Below are positions 45,018 through 56,286 of a DNA stretch of 64,000 nt, piece by piece; position 1 is the stretch's first letter, and the number at the start of each line of letters is the position of its first letter. Made by a program: the position numbers and the translations under genes. Origin of the DNA: Ectopseudomonas chengduensis. Lineage in GTDB: Bacteria > Pseudomonadota > Gammaproteobacteria > Pseudomonadales > Pseudomonadaceae. Where the stretch lies: NCBI RefSeq assembly GCF_015712065.1, contig NZ_JACFYZ010000005.1, positions 124,001-188,000 of the forward strand, in the 5' to 3' direction. The notes beneath the pieces were generated by a model. It did not search any database. It was not told the DNA's origin and saw only the letters and a list, made by a program, of their open reading frames with translations.

Positions 45018-45330
45018 GAACGGCTCTCCACGCGGCCGGATATCGGCCTATATGCGGCGGATTGTGCGAAAGGCTGCCGGTCGTCATTTATCTACCAGCG
45101 ACATCCGCATGCTTATCGCGACCTGCCCGATAGCACGGGGCCTGGCGCGTCGGAAACAAATCCGGCCATGTCGCCCATGGATAAGGTTTTACCTGTTGTC
45201 GGCTCCACACTCCGCTCACCAAGCATGCACGCCCATTGCAGGCAGCAGCGAATGATCGAGACCTTGCGGCACATACCGTATCAGCCACTATTTCCGGCAG
45301 GCGCGAGGCGCCCGCCAATGAGGAGCCACC
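45018..45330. other. Divergent gbcB/gbcA control region
   Basis: The 313 bases between the two divergent starts contain the ribosome sites of both genes (GGAGAG for gbcB, GAGGAG for gbcA) and no credible gene. In P. aeruginosa the AraC-type regulator GbdR acts here; I could not point to its site with confidence. Confidence 0.4.
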
Positions 45331-46623
45331 ATGGACTGCACCCAAAACCTGAGCCTGGGCGACCCGCTGGAGCCCGTGCGCAAGGCCACCGCACAGATGC
45401 TGAACGAACGCGACCACAGCTTCTCGCTGCCGCAGCCGTTCTACAGCGACGAACGCCTGTTCCAGGTCGACATGCAGGAGATCTTCCACAAGGAATGGCT
45501 GATCGCCGGCATGACCTGCGAAATCCCGGCCAAGGGCAACTTCCTCACCCTGCAGATCGGCGATAACCCGATTCTGGTCATTCGCGGCGCCGAAGGGCAG
45601 ATCCATGCCTTCCACAACGTCTGCCGTCACCGTGGCTCGCGCCTGTGTGTCTCGGACAAGGGCAAGGTCGCCAAGCTGGTATGCCCTTACCACCAGTGGA
45701 CCTACGAGCTGGACGGTCGCCTGTTGTTCGCCGGTACCGAAATGGGCGCCGACTTCGACCTCAAGGACTACAGCCTGAAACCGGTGCAGTGCAAGACCGC
45801 TGGCGGCTACATCTTCATCTCCCTGGCGGAAAACCCGCCGGCCATCGACGAGTTCCTCGCCACCCTGGCGCATTACATGGAACCCTATGACATGGAGAAC
45901 ACCAAGGTGGCTGTGCAGACCACCCTGATGGAAAAGGCCAACTGGAAGCTGGTGCTCGAGAACAACCGCGAGTGCTACCACTGCAATGGTTCGCACCCGG
46001 AACTGCTCAACACCCTGCTGGAATGGGATGACGTCACCGATCCGCGCGCCAGCCAGGCGTTCAAGGATCAGGTCGCCGAATGCACCACCCGCTGGGACAA
46101 GGACAAGATCCCCTATGCCCACGCCAGCTTCGGCCTGCGCAACCGCATCGTGCGCATGCCGCTGCTCAAGGGCACCGTATCCATGACCATGGACGGCAAG
46201 CCCGGCTGCAAGAAACTCATGGGCCGCATCACCGACCCGGACCTGGGCTCCATGCGCATCCTGCACCTGCCGCATTCGTGGAACCACTGCATGGGCGACC
46301 ACATGATCGTCTTCACCGTGTGGCCGATCAGCGCGCAGCAAACCATGGTCACCACCAAGTGGCTGGTGCACAAGGACGCCGTCGAAGGTGTCGACTACGA
46401 CATCGCCCGCCTGCGCCAGGTGTGGGATGCCACCAACGACCAGGACCGCCGCCTGGCCGAGGAAAACCAGCGCGGCATCAACTCCACCGCCTACCAGCCG
46501 GGCCCCTACTCCAAGACCTACGAGTTCGGTGTGATCAACTTCCTCGACTGGTACAGCGAACGCATGCTCAACAACCTCGGCGACACCCCGGCGCAATCGC
46601 TGCGCCAGGTGGCAGGCGAGTGA
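45331..46623 (+). CDS. gbcA: Glycine betaine demethylase, Rieske oxygenase subunit GbcA
   Basis: A 430-residue Rieske non-haem iron oxygenase. The Rieske cluster ligands are CRHRGSRLC and CPYHQWTY near residues 95-120; the mononuclear iron histidines are in ENNRECYHCNGSHPE near 215. It removes one methyl group of glycine betaine as formaldehyde, giving dimethylglycine. GAGGAG precedes the ATG. The dimethylglycine step enzymes (dgcAB) are not in the window. Confidence 0.94.
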   Translation: MDCTQNLSLGDPLEPVRKATAQMLNERDHSFSLPQPFYSDERLFQVDMQEIFHKEWLIAGMTCEIPAKGNFLTLQIGDNPILVIRGAEGQIHAFHNVCRHRGSRLCVSDKGKVAKLVCPYHQWTYELDGRLLFAGTEMGADFDLKDYSLKPVQCKTAGGYIFISLAENPPAIDEFLATLAHYMEPYDMENTKVAVQTTLMEKANWKLVLENNRECYHCNGSHPELLNTLLEWDDVTDPRASQAFKDQVAECTTRWDKDKIPYAHASFGLRNRIVRMPLLKGTVSMTMDGKPGCKKLMGRITDPDLGSMRILHLPHSWNHCMGDHMIVFTVWPISAQQTMVTTKWLVHKDAVEGVDYDIARLRQVWDATNDQDRRLAEENQRGINSTAYQPGPYSKTYEFGVINFLDWYSERMLNNLGDTPAQSLRQVAGE

Positions 46624-46697
46624 TGACGCTCAGCCTGCTGGTGGTGATCGGGCTGGCCGCCTATGGGCTGCTGGCCTGCAGACCACAGCGCGACTGA
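46623..46697 (+). CDS. 24-residue hydrophobic peptide coupled to gbcA
   Basis: An ATG overlapping the gbcA stop (TGATG) opens a 24-codon frame, a single hydrophobic helix (LSLLVVIGLAAYGLLAC) with a short basic tail. Coupling and composition suggest a real small membrane peptide; length makes this uncertain. I know of no family. Confidence 0.4.
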   Translation: MTLSLLVVIGLAAYGLLACRPQRD

Positions 46698-46740
46698 AGC
46701 CGCTCCTGCAGGGGCACAACACCTAACGGCGCCCCAACAA

Positions 46741-46774
46741 AAAGCCCCGCCAGATCGCTCTGGCGGGGCTTTTC
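46741..46774. terminator. Bidirectional terminator between gbcA and typA
   Basis: AAAGCCCCGCCAGA and TCTGGCGGGGCTTTT form a 14-bp stem with a TCGC loop and A/T-rich flanks on both sides, so it can stop the plus-strand gbcA transcript and the minus-strand typA transcript. Confidence 0.88.
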
Positions 46775-46802
46775 ATTTACAGCCGAGGCGAGTCGCTATG
46801 CG

Positions 46803-48626
46803 TCAGGCCTTGTTGGCTTTCTTGGCAGCGCGGGTACGCTCGCCTTCGTCGAGGATCTTCTTGCGCAGACGGATCGACTTCGGCGTCACTTCGCACAGCT
46901 CGTCGTCCTGGATGAACTCCAGCGCCTGTTCCAGGGTGAAGCGAACCGGCGGTACCAGGGCGATGGTTTCGTCCTTGCCCGAAGCGCGCATGTTGTCGAG
47001 CTTCTTGCCTTTGGTGGGGTTCACACCCAGGTCGTTGTCGCGGCTGTTCAGGCCGACGATCTGACCGTTGTAGATCTCCTGGCCGTGCTCGACGAACAGC
47101 TTGCCGCGCGCCTGCAGGGTTTCCAGGGAGTAGGTCAGCGCCTTGCCGGTATCGATCGACACCAGTACGCCGTTCTGACGGCCAGACATGCTGCCCGGCT
47201 TGACGGTGTCGTAACGGTCGAAGATCGAGGTCAGGATGCCGGCGCCGTTGGTCAGGGTCAGGAACTGGTTACGGAAACCGATCAGACCGCGAGCCGGGAT
47301 GTTGTATTCCAGACGCACGCGACCTTTGCCGTCCGGCGACATGTTGGTCAGGTCGCCCTTACGCAGGCCCATTTCTTCCATGACCTTGCCCTGGGATTCC
47401 TCAGGGATGTCGATGGTGACGTTCTCGAACGGCTCCTGCTTGACGCCGTTGACTTCGCGGATGATCACTTCCGGACGGCCAACGCCCATTTCGAAGCCTT
47501 CGCGACGCATGGTTTCGATCAGTACCGAGAGGTGCAGCTCGCCACGGCCGGAGACCTTGAACTTGTCGGCGCTGTCGCCTTCTTCGACGCGCAGGGCCAC
47601 GTTGTACAGCAGCTCCTTGTCCAGACGCTCCTTGATGTTGCGGCTGGTGACGAACTTGCCTTCCTTGCCGCAGAACGGCGAATCGTTGACCTGGAAGGTC
47701 ATCGAGACGGTCGGCTCGTCAACGGTCAGCGGCTTCATCGCTTCGACGTGGTTGATGTCGCACAGGGTATCGGAGATGAACAGCTGGTCCATACCGCTGA
47801 CGCAGACGATGTCACCGGCGGTGGCTTCTTCGACGTCTACGCGGTGCAGGCCGTGGTGGCCCATCAGCTTGAGGATACGGCCGTTACGCTTCTTGCCGTC
47901 GACGTCGATGGCAGTCACCGGGGTGTTCGGCTTGATCTTGCCACGGGCAATACGGCCAACGCCGATGATGCCGAGGAAGCTGTTGTAGTCCAGAGCGGAA
48001 ATCTGCATCTGGAACGGGCCGTCGAGGTCGACTTTCGGCGCCGGTACGTGGTCAACGATGGCCTGGTACAGCGGAGTCAGGTCTTCGGCCATGTCGCTAT
48101 GGTCGAGACCGGCGATGCCGTTCAGGGCGCTGGCGTAAACGACCTGGAAGTCGAGCTGCTCATCGGTGGCGCCGAGATTGTCGAACAGGTCGAAGATCTG
48201 ATCCATGACCCAGTCAGGACGCGCGCCCGGACGGTCGATCTTGTTGATCACGACGATCGGCTTGAGGCCGGCTTCGAAGGCCTTCTTGGTCACGAAGCGG
48301 GTTTGCGGCATCGGGCCGTCCTGGGCGTCGACCACCAGCAGTACGGAGTCGACCATGGACATCACGCGCTCAACTTCGCCACCGAAGTCGGCGTGGCCGG
48401 GGGTGTCGACGATGTTGATGCGGTAGTCGTTCCACTTGATGGCGGTGTTCTTGGCCAGAATGGTGATGCCGCGCTCTTTTTCCTGGTCGTTGCTGTCCAT
48501 CACGCGCTCGTCGTTGAGCTCGTTACGCTCCAGGGTGCCGGACTGACGCAGCAGGGCGTCGACGAGGGTGGTTTTGCCATGGTCGACGTGGGCGATGATG
48601 GCGATGTTGCGCAGATTTTCGATCAC
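46803..48626 (-). CDS. typA: Ribosome-associated GTPase TypA/BipA
   Basis: A 607-residue translational GTPase: G1 AHVDHGKTT near residue 13, G3 DTPGHADF near 75 and G4 NKIDRPGA near 130, followed by domain II, EF-G-like domains and the BipA-specific C-terminal domain. It binds the ribosome and helps 50S assembly and stress adaptation. The start is GTG at 48626, which matches the family start [17 protein letters not shown]; the ribosome site is weak. About 150 bases separate it from the thiI stop. Confidence 0.96.
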   Translation of the reverse strand: MIENLRNIAIIAHVDHGKTTLVDALLRQSGTLERNELNDERVMDSNDQEKERGITILAKNTAIKWNDYRINIVDTPGHADFGGEVERVMSMVDSVLLVVDAQDGPMPQTRFVTKKAFEAGLKPIVVINKIDRPGARPDWVMDQIFDLFDNLGATDEQLDFQVVYASALNGIAGLDHSDMAEDLTPLYQAIVDHVPAPKVDLDGPFQMQISALDYNSFLGIIGVGRIARGKIKPNTPVTAIDVDGKKRNGRILKLMGHHGLHRVDVEEATAGDIVCVSGMDQLFISDTLCDINHVEAMKPLTVDEPTVSMTFQVNDSPFCGKEGKFVTSRNIKERLDKELLYNVALRVEEGDSADKFKVSGRGELHLSVLIETMRREGFEMGVGRPEVIIREVNGVKQEPFENVTIDIPEESQGKVMEEMGLRKGDLTNMSPDGKGRVRLEYNIPARGLIGFRNQFLTLTNGAGILTSIFDRYDTVKPGSMSGRQNGVLVSIDTGKALTYSLETLQARGKLFVEHGQEIYNGQIVGLNSRDNDLGVNPTKGKKLDNMRASGKDETIALVPPVRFTLEQALEFIQDDELCEVTPKSIRLRKKILDEGERTRAAKKANKA

Positions 48627-48776
48627 TGTGTGTATCTCGATCAGAGGATTCGGTGTGTCGCCCAGCCTGGACGACGAATATGAAGAAAACTGTTTCAGCT
48701 AGCTGAATGGGGTGTCGCCGCTGGCGAACGGTCGGGAGGGCGATGGCGGATACTTCCGCCATTAAGCCCCGGCGTT

Positions 48777-50231
48777 CTATGCCGGACGATAAACGCGCAC
48801 ATTGGCATGTCCCTCGCTCAGCAGATGGTGGGCATGCAGACGGCTCATCACGCCCTTGTCGCAATACAGCAGGTACTGGCGATTCTCATCCAGTTCCTTG
48901 AATTTGTTGTTCAGCGCATAAAACGGCAGCGCCTGCACTTCGATGCCCGGCACGTCCAGTGGCTCGTCTTCGGCGGCATCGGGGTGGCGGATATCGATGA
49001 CGATCTGGCCGGCCAGCGCTTCACGTACTTCCTCGACCTGCACGTCCTTGCCCAGCTCGTCGATCACGCGGTCGATGGGCAGCTGGGTGGCGCGTTCGAG
49101 GGCGCGCTCGAGGATGGCCATGTCGAACTGCGCCTCCTCGTGCTCGATGCGGTAACCACGCGCCTTGGTGGTCGGGTTGACCGAGATCACGCCGCAGTAC
49201 TCAGGCATGTTCTTGGCGAACTCGGCGGTGCCAATGCGCGTGGCAGTGTCGATGATGTCCTGCTTGTGGCTGGCGATCAGCGGACGCATGACCAGCATGT
49301 CGGTGGCCGAATCGATCACCGCGAGGTTGGTCAGGGTCTGGCTGGAAACCTGGCTGATCGCCTCGCCGGTGACCAGAGCCTCGATCTGCAGCTTTTCGGC
49401 GACACGGGTGGCAGCGCGCAGCATCATGCGCTTGAGGATCACGCCCATCTGGCTGTTGTCGACCTTGCCGAGAATCTCGCCGACCACTTCCTCGAACGGC
49501 ACGCTGACGAACAGCACACGCTGCGAGCGGCCGAACTTCTGCCATATATAGTGCGCCACTTCCATCACGCCCAATTCGTGGGCACGACCACCGAGATTGA
49601 AGAAGCAGAAGTGGCTGACCAGGCCGCGACGCATCATCTGGTAAGCCGCCACGGTGGAGTCAAAGCCGCCGCTCATCAGCACCAGGGTCTGCTCCAGCGA
49701 GCCCAGCGGGTAACCGCCGAGGCCTTCATGACGGTTGTGCACCACGAACAGGCGCTGGTCGCGAATCTCCATGCGCACTTCGACGTCCGGCTTCTTCAGG
49801 TCGATGCCGGCAGCGCCGCACTCCAGGCGCAGGCGCGAACCGACATGACGCTCGACGTCAATGGAGGAGAACCCGTGCTTGCCACCGCGCTTGCAGCGCA
49901 CGGCGAAAATCTTGCCCGGCAGTTGCTCGGAGTAATGACGCTTGCAGTGTTCGGTGATCTCGTCCAGATCGCCCAGCGGGTATTCATTGACCTCGAGGAA
50001 CAGACCGATACCCGGCGTGTTGCGCAGGCGTTCAGTCATCTCGGCAAGCAGCTTGGGATCGTCCAGATCGGTTTCGACCTCGAGGTTGTCCCAGACACCG
50101 GTCACCCGCAGTTCGGGGTCAAGATCGCGCAGCACGGAGCGAATGTTCTTCCCCAACTGGCGGATGAACTGCTTGCGCACCGGGCGGCTCTTGATAGTGA
50201 TTTCCGGGAAAACTTTGACGATGAGCTTCAT
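48777..50231 (-). CDS. thiI: tRNA 4-thiouridine synthase / thiamine biosynthesis protein ThiI
   Basis: A 484-residue protein: N-terminal ferredoxin-like and THUMP domains (about 1-165), a PP-loop pyrophosphatase domain with [14 protein letters not shown] near residue 185, and a C-terminal rhodanese domain with the active cysteine in [15 protein letters not shown] near residue 456. The rhodanese extension is the gamma-proteobacterial form that serves both s4U formation in tRNA and thiazole synthesis. ATG 50231 fits the family start [14 protein letters not shown]. It is divergent from glnA. Confidence 0.95.
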   Translation of the reverse strand: MKLIVKVFPEITIKSRPVRKQFIRQLGKNIRSVLRDLDPELRVTGVWDNLEVETDLDDPKLLAEMTERLRNTPGIGLFLEVNEYPLGDLDEITEHCKRHYSEQLPGKIFAVRCKRGGKHGFSSIDVERHVGSRLRLECGAAGIDLKKPDVEVRMEIRDQRLFVVHNRHEGLGGYPLGSLEQTLVLMSGGFDSTVAAYQMMRRGLVSHFCFFNLGGRAHELGVMEVAHYIWQKFGRSQRVLFVSVPFEEVVGEILGKVDNSQMGVILKRMMLRAATRVAEKLQIEALVTGEAISQVSSQTLTNLAVIDSATDMLVMRPLIASHKQDIIDTATRIGTAEFAKNMPEYCGVISVNPTTKARGYRIEHEEAQFDMAILERALERATQLPIDRVIDELGKDVQVEEVREALAGQIVIDIRHPDAAEDEPLDVPGIEVQALPFYALNNKFKELDENRQYLLYCDKGVMSRLHAHHLLSEGHANVRVYRPA

Positions 50232-50328
50232 GAATAGAGCGCCCGCTTGGGGGACGAAAAAACAGGGGCGCGGATTATAGCGGAAATTGTTCAAGCTTTG
50301 ACCAAAAATACTGCACCACCCATATGGC

Positions 50329-50374
50329 GCACCAAAATGGATCTTTTATGAAATTAAAGGCCCTTAAATGGTGC
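50329..50374. promoter_or_regulatory. Predicted NtrC sites upstream of glnA
   Basis: GCACC-AAAAT-GGATC (50329-50343) and GCCCT-TAAAT-GGTGC (50360-50374) each match the NtrC consensus GCACC-N5-GGTGC at 8 of 10 positions. They lie 75-135 bases upstream of the sigma54 promoter, a usual enhancer position. A further GCACC-rich stretch at 50312 is less regular. Confidence 0.65.
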
Positions 50375-50447
50375 AAATATTTCTGGTGAATTGCCGCGCA
50401 GACGGCGCAGCACCTGAGTTTCGTGGCTTCTGCCCAATAAAGGGCAC

Positions 50448-50463
50448 TGGCATGCAATTTGCT
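50448..50463 (+). promoter_or_regulatory. Sigma54 promoter of glnA
   Basis: TGGCATGCAATTTGCT carries the -24 TGGCA and -12 TTGCT elements with correct GG-N10-GC spacing. It lies about 97 bases before the glnA start. A hairpin (AAGGCTTATCGATAAGAGCC) at 50519-50538 lies in the predicted leader. Confidence 0.82.
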
Positions 50464-50559
50464 CCCTTGTGAGGCAGGTCGCCCTGGAGGACTATCCCGC
50501 CGGGCTTCACCGCATCTTCAAGGCTTATCGATAAGAGCCTTTTCCACCTGGAGGACAAC

Positions 50560-51966
50560 ATGTCTAAGGCTGTTCAACTGATCAAAGAACACGACGTGAA
50601 GTGGGTAGACCTGCGCTTCACCGATACCAAGGGCAAGCAGCACCACGTGACCATGCCGGCCCGTGACGCCCTGGACGACGATTTCTTCGAGCACGGCAAA
50701 ATGTTCGACGGTTCCTCCATTCATGGCTGGAAAGGCATCGAAGCCTCCGACATGATCCTGATGCCGGTAGACGACACCGCCGTTCTGGACCCGTTCACCG
50801 AAGAGCCGACCCTGATCCTGGTCTGCGACATCATCGAGCCGAGCACCATGCAAGGCTACGACCGCGACCCGCGCTCCATCGCCAAGCGCGCTGAAGAGTT
50901 CCTCAAAGGCACCGGCATCGGTGACACCGTATTCGTTGGCCCGGAGCCCGAGTTCTTCATCTTCGACGAAGTGAAGTTCAAGTCCGACATCTCCGGCTCG
51001 ATGTTCAAGATCTACTCCGAGCAAGGCTCCTGGATGACCGACGGCGACGTCGAAGGCGGCAACAAGGGCCACCGCCCGGCCGTCAAAGGCGGTTACTTCC
51101 CGGTTCCGCCGTGCGACCACGACCACGAAATCCGTACTGCCATGTGCAACGCCATGGAAGAAATGGGCCTGGTCGTCGAAGTGCACCACCACGAAGTGGC
51201 CACTGCCGGTCAGAACGAAATCGGCGTGAAGTTCAACACCCTGGTCGCCAAGGCTGACGAAGTTCAGACCCTGAAGTACTGCGTGCACAACGTAGCCGAC
51301 GCCTACGGCAAGACCGCCACCTTCATGCCGAAGCCGCTGTACGGCGACAACGGCTCGGGCATGCACGTGCACATGTCGATCTCCAAAGACGGCAAGAACA
51401 CCTTCGCTGGTGAAGGCTATGCCGGCCTGTCCGAGACCGCTCTGTACTTCATCGGCGGCATCATCAAGCACGGTAAGGCCCTGAACGGCTTCACCAACCC
51501 GTCGACCAACTCCTACAAGCGTCTGGTTCCGGGCTTCGAAGCACCGGTGATGCTGGCCTACTCGGCTCGCAACCGCTCCGCCTCGATCCGTATCCCGTAC
51601 GTTGCCAGCCCGAAAGCCCGCCGCATCGAAGCGCGCTTCCCGGACCCGGCTGCCAACCCGTACCTGGCCTTCGCTGCTCTGCTGATGGCCGGTATCGACG
51701 GCATCCAGAACAAGATTCACCCGGGCGATGCGGCCGACAAGAACCTGTACGACCTGCCGCCGGAAGAAGGCAAGCTGATCCCGCAAGTCTGCGGCAGCCT
51801 GAAAGAAGCCCTGGAAGAGCTGGACAAGGGCCGCGCGTTCCTGACCAAGGGCGGCGTGTTCTCCGACGACTTCATCGATGCCTACATCGAGCTGAAATCC
51901 GAAGAAGAAATCAAGGTACGTACCTTCGTACACCCGCTGGAATACGACCTGTACTACAGCGTCTAA
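50560..51966 (+). CDS. glnA: Glutamine synthetase, type I
   Basis: A 468-residue [13 protein letters not shown] near residue 50, metal-site PEPEFF near 128, the [17 protein letters not shown] segment near 315 and the adenylylation site [10 protein letters not shown] with the tyrosine near 397. It condenses ammonium and glutamate; activity is reset by adenylylation at that tyrosine and transcription by NtrC. GGAG precedes the ATG. The codon use is strongly biased, as expected of a highly expressed gene. Confidence 0.97.
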   Translation: MSKAVQLIKEHDVKWVDLRFTDTKGKQHHVTMPARDALDDDFFEHGKMFDGSSIHGWKGIEASDMILMPVDDTAVLDPFTEEPTLILVCDIIEPSTMQGYDRDPRSIAKRAEEFLKGTGIGDTVFVGPEPEFFIFDEVKFKSDISGSMFKIYSEQGSWMTDGDVEGGNKGHRPAVKGGYFPVPPCDHDHEIRTAMCNAMEEMGLVVEVHHHEVATAGQNEIGVKFNTLVAKADEVQTLKYCVHNVADAYGKTATFMPKPLYGDNGSGMHVHMSISKDGKNTFAGEGYAGLSETALYFIGGIIKHGKALNGFTNPSTNSYKRLVPGFEAPVMLAYSARNRSASIRIPYVASPKARRIEARFPDPAANPYLAFAALLMAGIDGIQNKIHPGDAADKNLYDLPPEEGKLIPQVCGSLKEALEELDKGRAFLTKGGVFSDDFIDAYIELKSEEEIKVRTFVHPLEYDLYYSV

Positions 51967-52000
51967 GCCAGTCTCGCGCCGCCCTCGTGCGGCGCGTTTC

Positions 52001-52037
52001 AAAAGCCCTGCCCGGCCCTGCCTGGCGGGGCTTTTTT
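52001..52037 (+). terminator. Terminator of glnA
   Basis: AAAAGCCC...GGGGCTTTTTT forms a GC-rich interrupted stem (with CTGCC/GGCG pairing inside) ending in six T residues, about 35 bases after the glnA stop. Confidence 0.82.
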
Positions 52038-52063
52038 ATGGACACGCAGCGGCACCATGCCCT

Positions 52064-52129
52064 GTAGGAGCGAGCATCGCGAGCGAACCTGGCGACCTGA
52101 AGAGCTTCGCTCGCGACGCTCGCTCCTAC
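52064..52129. repeat. GTAGGAGCGAGC palindrome
   Basis: GTAGGAGCGAGCATCGCGAGCG and its inverse CGCTCGCGACGCTCGCTCCTAC flank a short centre. It follows the glnA terminator and belongs to the family also at 60094. Confidence 0.75.
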
Positions 52130-52242
52130 GGCAGATCCGAGTCCACTTTTTGTAGCCAAACATCACAGCCATGGCGCCCTGCGCTTGCCAGGAACCGCCA
52201 GCAGTGCAAGGCTTAGCGCATCATCCGCGGAAGGATCGGCCC

Positions 52243-52809
52243 ATGCGCCCGCTACTCGCCTGCCTGCTGCTTGCCCTGGCCTTGCCGGCCAGTGCGCAGA
52301 TCTACAAATACACCGACGCCAACGGCAACACGGTCTTCACCAACCAGCCGCCCGATGGCGCAGCAGCCGAAAGCGTCAACCTGCCACCAACCAATACGGT
52401 AGAGATGCAGATACCCAGCATTCCTGCGGACACCAGCGGCGACACCTCAGCACAGAGCGCGGCCCCTTACTCCGTGTTGAGCCTGACCGGTATCCCGGAT
52501 GATGAAGCCATGCGCGCCAACAACGGCACCTTCGTCGTCGGGGTGAACATCCAGCCACGTCTGCAACCCGGCCACCAGCTACGGCTGATTCTCGATGGCG
52601 AGCCATACGGCCAGGCCAGCAACGTACCGAGCCTGCAGCTGACCAATGTCGAGCGCGGTGAACACAGCCTGGCGGTGGCAGTGGTCTTGGGTGACCGCAT
52701 CATCCAGCAGAGCGCCACCGAAACCTTTACCGTGCAGCGCATCAGCGTCAACAGCCCTGCCCGCCCACCTGTCACGCCACCGCGTCCGACCCCAAGACCT
52801 GCGAACTGA
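52243..52809 (+). CDS. DUF4124 periplasmic protein (first copy)
   Basis: A 188-residue protein with a signal peptide (about residues 1-17, after ASA) and a DUF4124 N-terminal motif IYKYTDANGNTVFTNQPPDG. The rest resembles a fibronectin-like beta domain (LTGIPDDEAMRANNGTFVVGVNIQP) and ends in a proline-rich tail. The ATG at 52243 follows AAGGA. It lies between glnA and ntrB, as in other pseudomonads. Its function is not known; nitrogen-linked expression is inferred only from place. Confidence 0.8.
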   Translation: MRPLLACLLLALALPASAQIYKYTDANGNTVFTNQPPDGAAAESVNLPPTNTVEMQIPSIPADTSGDTSAQSAAPYSVLSLTGIPDDEAMRANNGTFVVGVNIQPRLQPGHQLRLILDGEPYGQASNVPSLQLTNVERGEHSLAVAVVLGDRIIQQSATETFTVQRISVNSPARPPVTPPRPTPRPAN

Positions 52810-52814
52810 TCACG

Positions 52815-53432
52815 ATGCGTACACTGCTGCTCTGCCTGCTGTTCATCACCCAAGCAGCTTCGGCTCAGGTCTATACCTATATCGATGCTGAAGGTAACCG
52901 CGTTTTCACTGACAAACCGCGCAGCAGCAATGCCGAACGGGTGATGCTCGCGCCGTCCAACAGCGCGCAAATGAGCCAGACCCCGCCCACGGTGCGCATG
53001 GCCCCGCCATCTGCGGTTAGCAAACCGACCGTGCACTATCAGCTGCTGCGCATTCTGGTGCCAGAGCCGGACGCCTCGATCCATAACGGTTCCGGCGACA
53101 TGATCGTCACCCTCAACAGCGAGCCGGGTCTGCTGCCTGGCCACAGCTATCGGCTGCTGCTCAATGGCGAGCCACAGGGCGAGACAAGCCGCAGCCCGGT
53201 CTTCTCCCTGCAGCACGTCGACCGCGGCACGCACCAACTGGCGGCAGAAATCATCGACTCCGCTGGGCTCATCGTCGAACGCACACCAGCACAGCCCTTC
53301 CACATGCACCGCATGACCCTGGCGCAGAAGCGCAAGATCAATCCGTGCAAGAAGGATGAATACGGCGTTCGCCCCGAATGCCCGCTGAAAGACAAACCCA
53401 AGGAAGAGGTCAGCATCCTTCCCTTCTTCTGA
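52815..53432 (+). CDS. DUF4124 periplasmic protein (second copy)
   Basis: A 205-residue paralogue of the preceding gene (VYTYIDAEGNRVFTDKPR against IYKYTDANGNTVFTNQP), separated from it by 5 bases. It has a signal peptide (about residues 1-17) and the same beta-rich domain, with a basic tail ending in a cysteine-containing NPCKKDEYGVRPECPL segment. A tandem duplication is likely. An NtrC site lies just after its stop. Confidence 0.8.
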   Translation: MRTLLLCLLFITQAASAQVYTYIDAEGNRVFTDKPRSSNAERVMLAPSNSAQMSQTPPTVRMAPPSAVSKPTVHYQLLRILVPEPDASIHNGSGDMIVTLNSEPGLLPGHSYRLLLNGEPQGETSRSPVFSLQHVDRGTHQLAAEIIDSAGLIVERTPAQPFHMHRMTLAQKRKINPCKKDEYGVRPECPLKDKPKEEVSILPFF

Positions 53433-53440
53433 ATTCGATC

Positions 53441-53455
53441 GCACCTTAATGGTGC
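53441..53455. promoter_or_regulatory. NtrC-binding palindrome upstream of ntrBC
   Basis: GCACC-TTAAT-GGTGC is a perfect match to the NtrC consensus GCACC-N5-GGTGC. It lies about 120 bases before a sigma54-like promoter and 165 bases before ntrB, so ntrBC is probably autoregulated. Confidence 0.8.
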
Positions 53456-53573
53456 AATCGAGCGCACCACCTCCTAAGCTCTCCCTGTTTTGGGTCGCTT
53501 TTCCCCGCCCCGCTTCGCCGCAGCACCACCAAAACCTGGCAGACCGCACAAATAATGCGTCTTTTCGGGGCCT

Positions 53574-53589
53574 TGGTTTGCTTCTTGCA
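53574..53589 (+). promoter_or_regulatory. Possible sigma54 promoter of ntrBC
   Basis: TGGTTTGCTTCTTGCA keeps TGG, TTGCA and the GG-N10-GC spacing but lacks the CAC of the -24 box. It lies 32 bases before the ntrB start and downstream of a perfect NtrC site. Confidence 0.5.
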
Positions 53590-53620
53590 TTTTCCTGCCC
53601 ATTGCCGGAAAGCACTGCCT

Positions 53621-54705
53621 ATGACCATCAATGACGCGCTGCACCGCCTGCTACTCGACAACCTGACCACCGCTACCCTGCTGCTCAATAGCCAGCTGTG
53701 CCTTGAGTACATGAACCCAGCGGCGGAAATGCTCCTGGCCGTCAGCGGCCAGCGCAGCCATGGTCAGTTCATCAGCGACCTGTTCACCGAATCGCCAGAG
53801 GCGCTGTCGTCGCTGCGCCAGGCGGTGGAGCAGGCACATCCATTTAACAAGCGTGAAGCCGTACTGACCTCGGTCACTGGCCAGACGCTGACCGTGGACT
53901 ACGCCGTCACGCCACTGTTCAGCAAGGGTGAAACCCTGCTGCTGCTGGAGGTGCACCCGCGTGATCGCCTGCTGCGTATCACCAAGGAAGAGGCGCAGCT
54001 GTCCAAGCAGGAAACCACCAAACTGCTGGTGCGCGGCCTGGCCCACGAAATCAAGAACCCACTCGGCGGCATTCGCGGCGCAGCACAACTGCTGTCGCGC
54101 GAACTACCCAACGAAGAGCTCAAGGACTACACCAACGTCATCATCGAGGAAGCCGACCGGCTGAGAAATCTGGTGGACCGTATGCTCGGTTCGAACAAGT
54201 TGCCGTCGCTGGCGATGACCAACGTCCACGAGGTGCTGGAGCGCGTCGCCAACCTGATCGAAGCGGAAAGCCAGGGCAGCATCACTTTGGTGCGCGACTA
54301 CGACCCGAGCATTCCGGATCTGCTGATCGACCGCGAGCAGATGATCCAGGCCGTGCTCAATATCGTGCGCAACGCCATGCAGGCCATCGCCGGGCAGAAG
54401 CACGACATGGGTCTCGGACGCATCAGCCTGCGTACCCGCACCCTGCGCCAGTTCACCATCGGCCACACCCGCCACCGCCTGGTGGTCAAGGTCGAGATCA
54501 TCGACAACGGCCCCGGCATCCCGCCTGAGCTGCAGGAAACCATCTTCTATCCCATGGTCAGCGGGCGTGCCGACGGCACCGGCCTGGGCCTGGCCATCAC
54601 CCAGAACATCATCAGTCAGCACCAGGGCCTGATCGAGTGCGAGAGCTATCCCGGCCACACCGTATTCTCGATCTTCCTACCGCTGGAACAAGGAGCGCCC
54701 ACGCC

Positions 54706-54709
<4 letters not shown>
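53621..54709 (+). CDS. ntrB: Nitrogen sensor kinase NtrB
   Basis: A 362-residue cytoplasmic kinase: PAS domain (about residues 5-115), H box GLAHEIKNPLGGIRGAAQLL near residue 145, and ATPase boxes NIVRNAMQAI and GRADGTGLGLAI. It phosphorylates NtrC when nitrogen is limiting and is controlled by GlnB/GlnK. ATG 53621 gives the family start; the next gene overlaps by 4 bases. Confidence 0.95.
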
Positions 54710-56139
<1,430 letters not shown>

Positions 56140-56155
56140 TACCGCCAGCGTTACG

Positions 56156-56185
56156 AAAAAGGGCATCCCATGGGATGCCCTTTTT
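56156..56185. terminator. Terminator after ntrC
   Basis: A perfect 30-bp palindrome (AAAAAGGGCATCCCA and its complement) with A- and T-tracts follows ntrC by 17 bases. It can work in both directions, but the minus-strand TM2 gene ends about 100 bases away with a repeat in between. Confidence 0.88.
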
Positions 56186-56211
56186 ATTTGCAGTCAGTGG
56201 CCGGCCATTGG

Positions 56212-56270
56212 TGGTGCGCACAGCGCACCCTACCCAGAGCGCGACGACCGCAGGGTGCGCCGCGCGCACC
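56212..56270. repeat. GGTGCGC palindrome pair
   Basis: TGGTGCGCACAGCGCACCCTAC and GCAGGGTGCGCCGCGCGCACC form two related hairpins in inverted order in the spacer between ntrC and the TM2 gene. The first is the same as the hairpin at 1629. Confidence 0.65.
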
Positions 56271-56286
56271 GCCTATTGAGGCAGAC

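Noticed and set aside
45018..45330. A GbdR operator in the gbcA/gbcB spacer
   Set aside because: Expected from P. aeruginosa, but I could not match any sequence here to a firm consensus.
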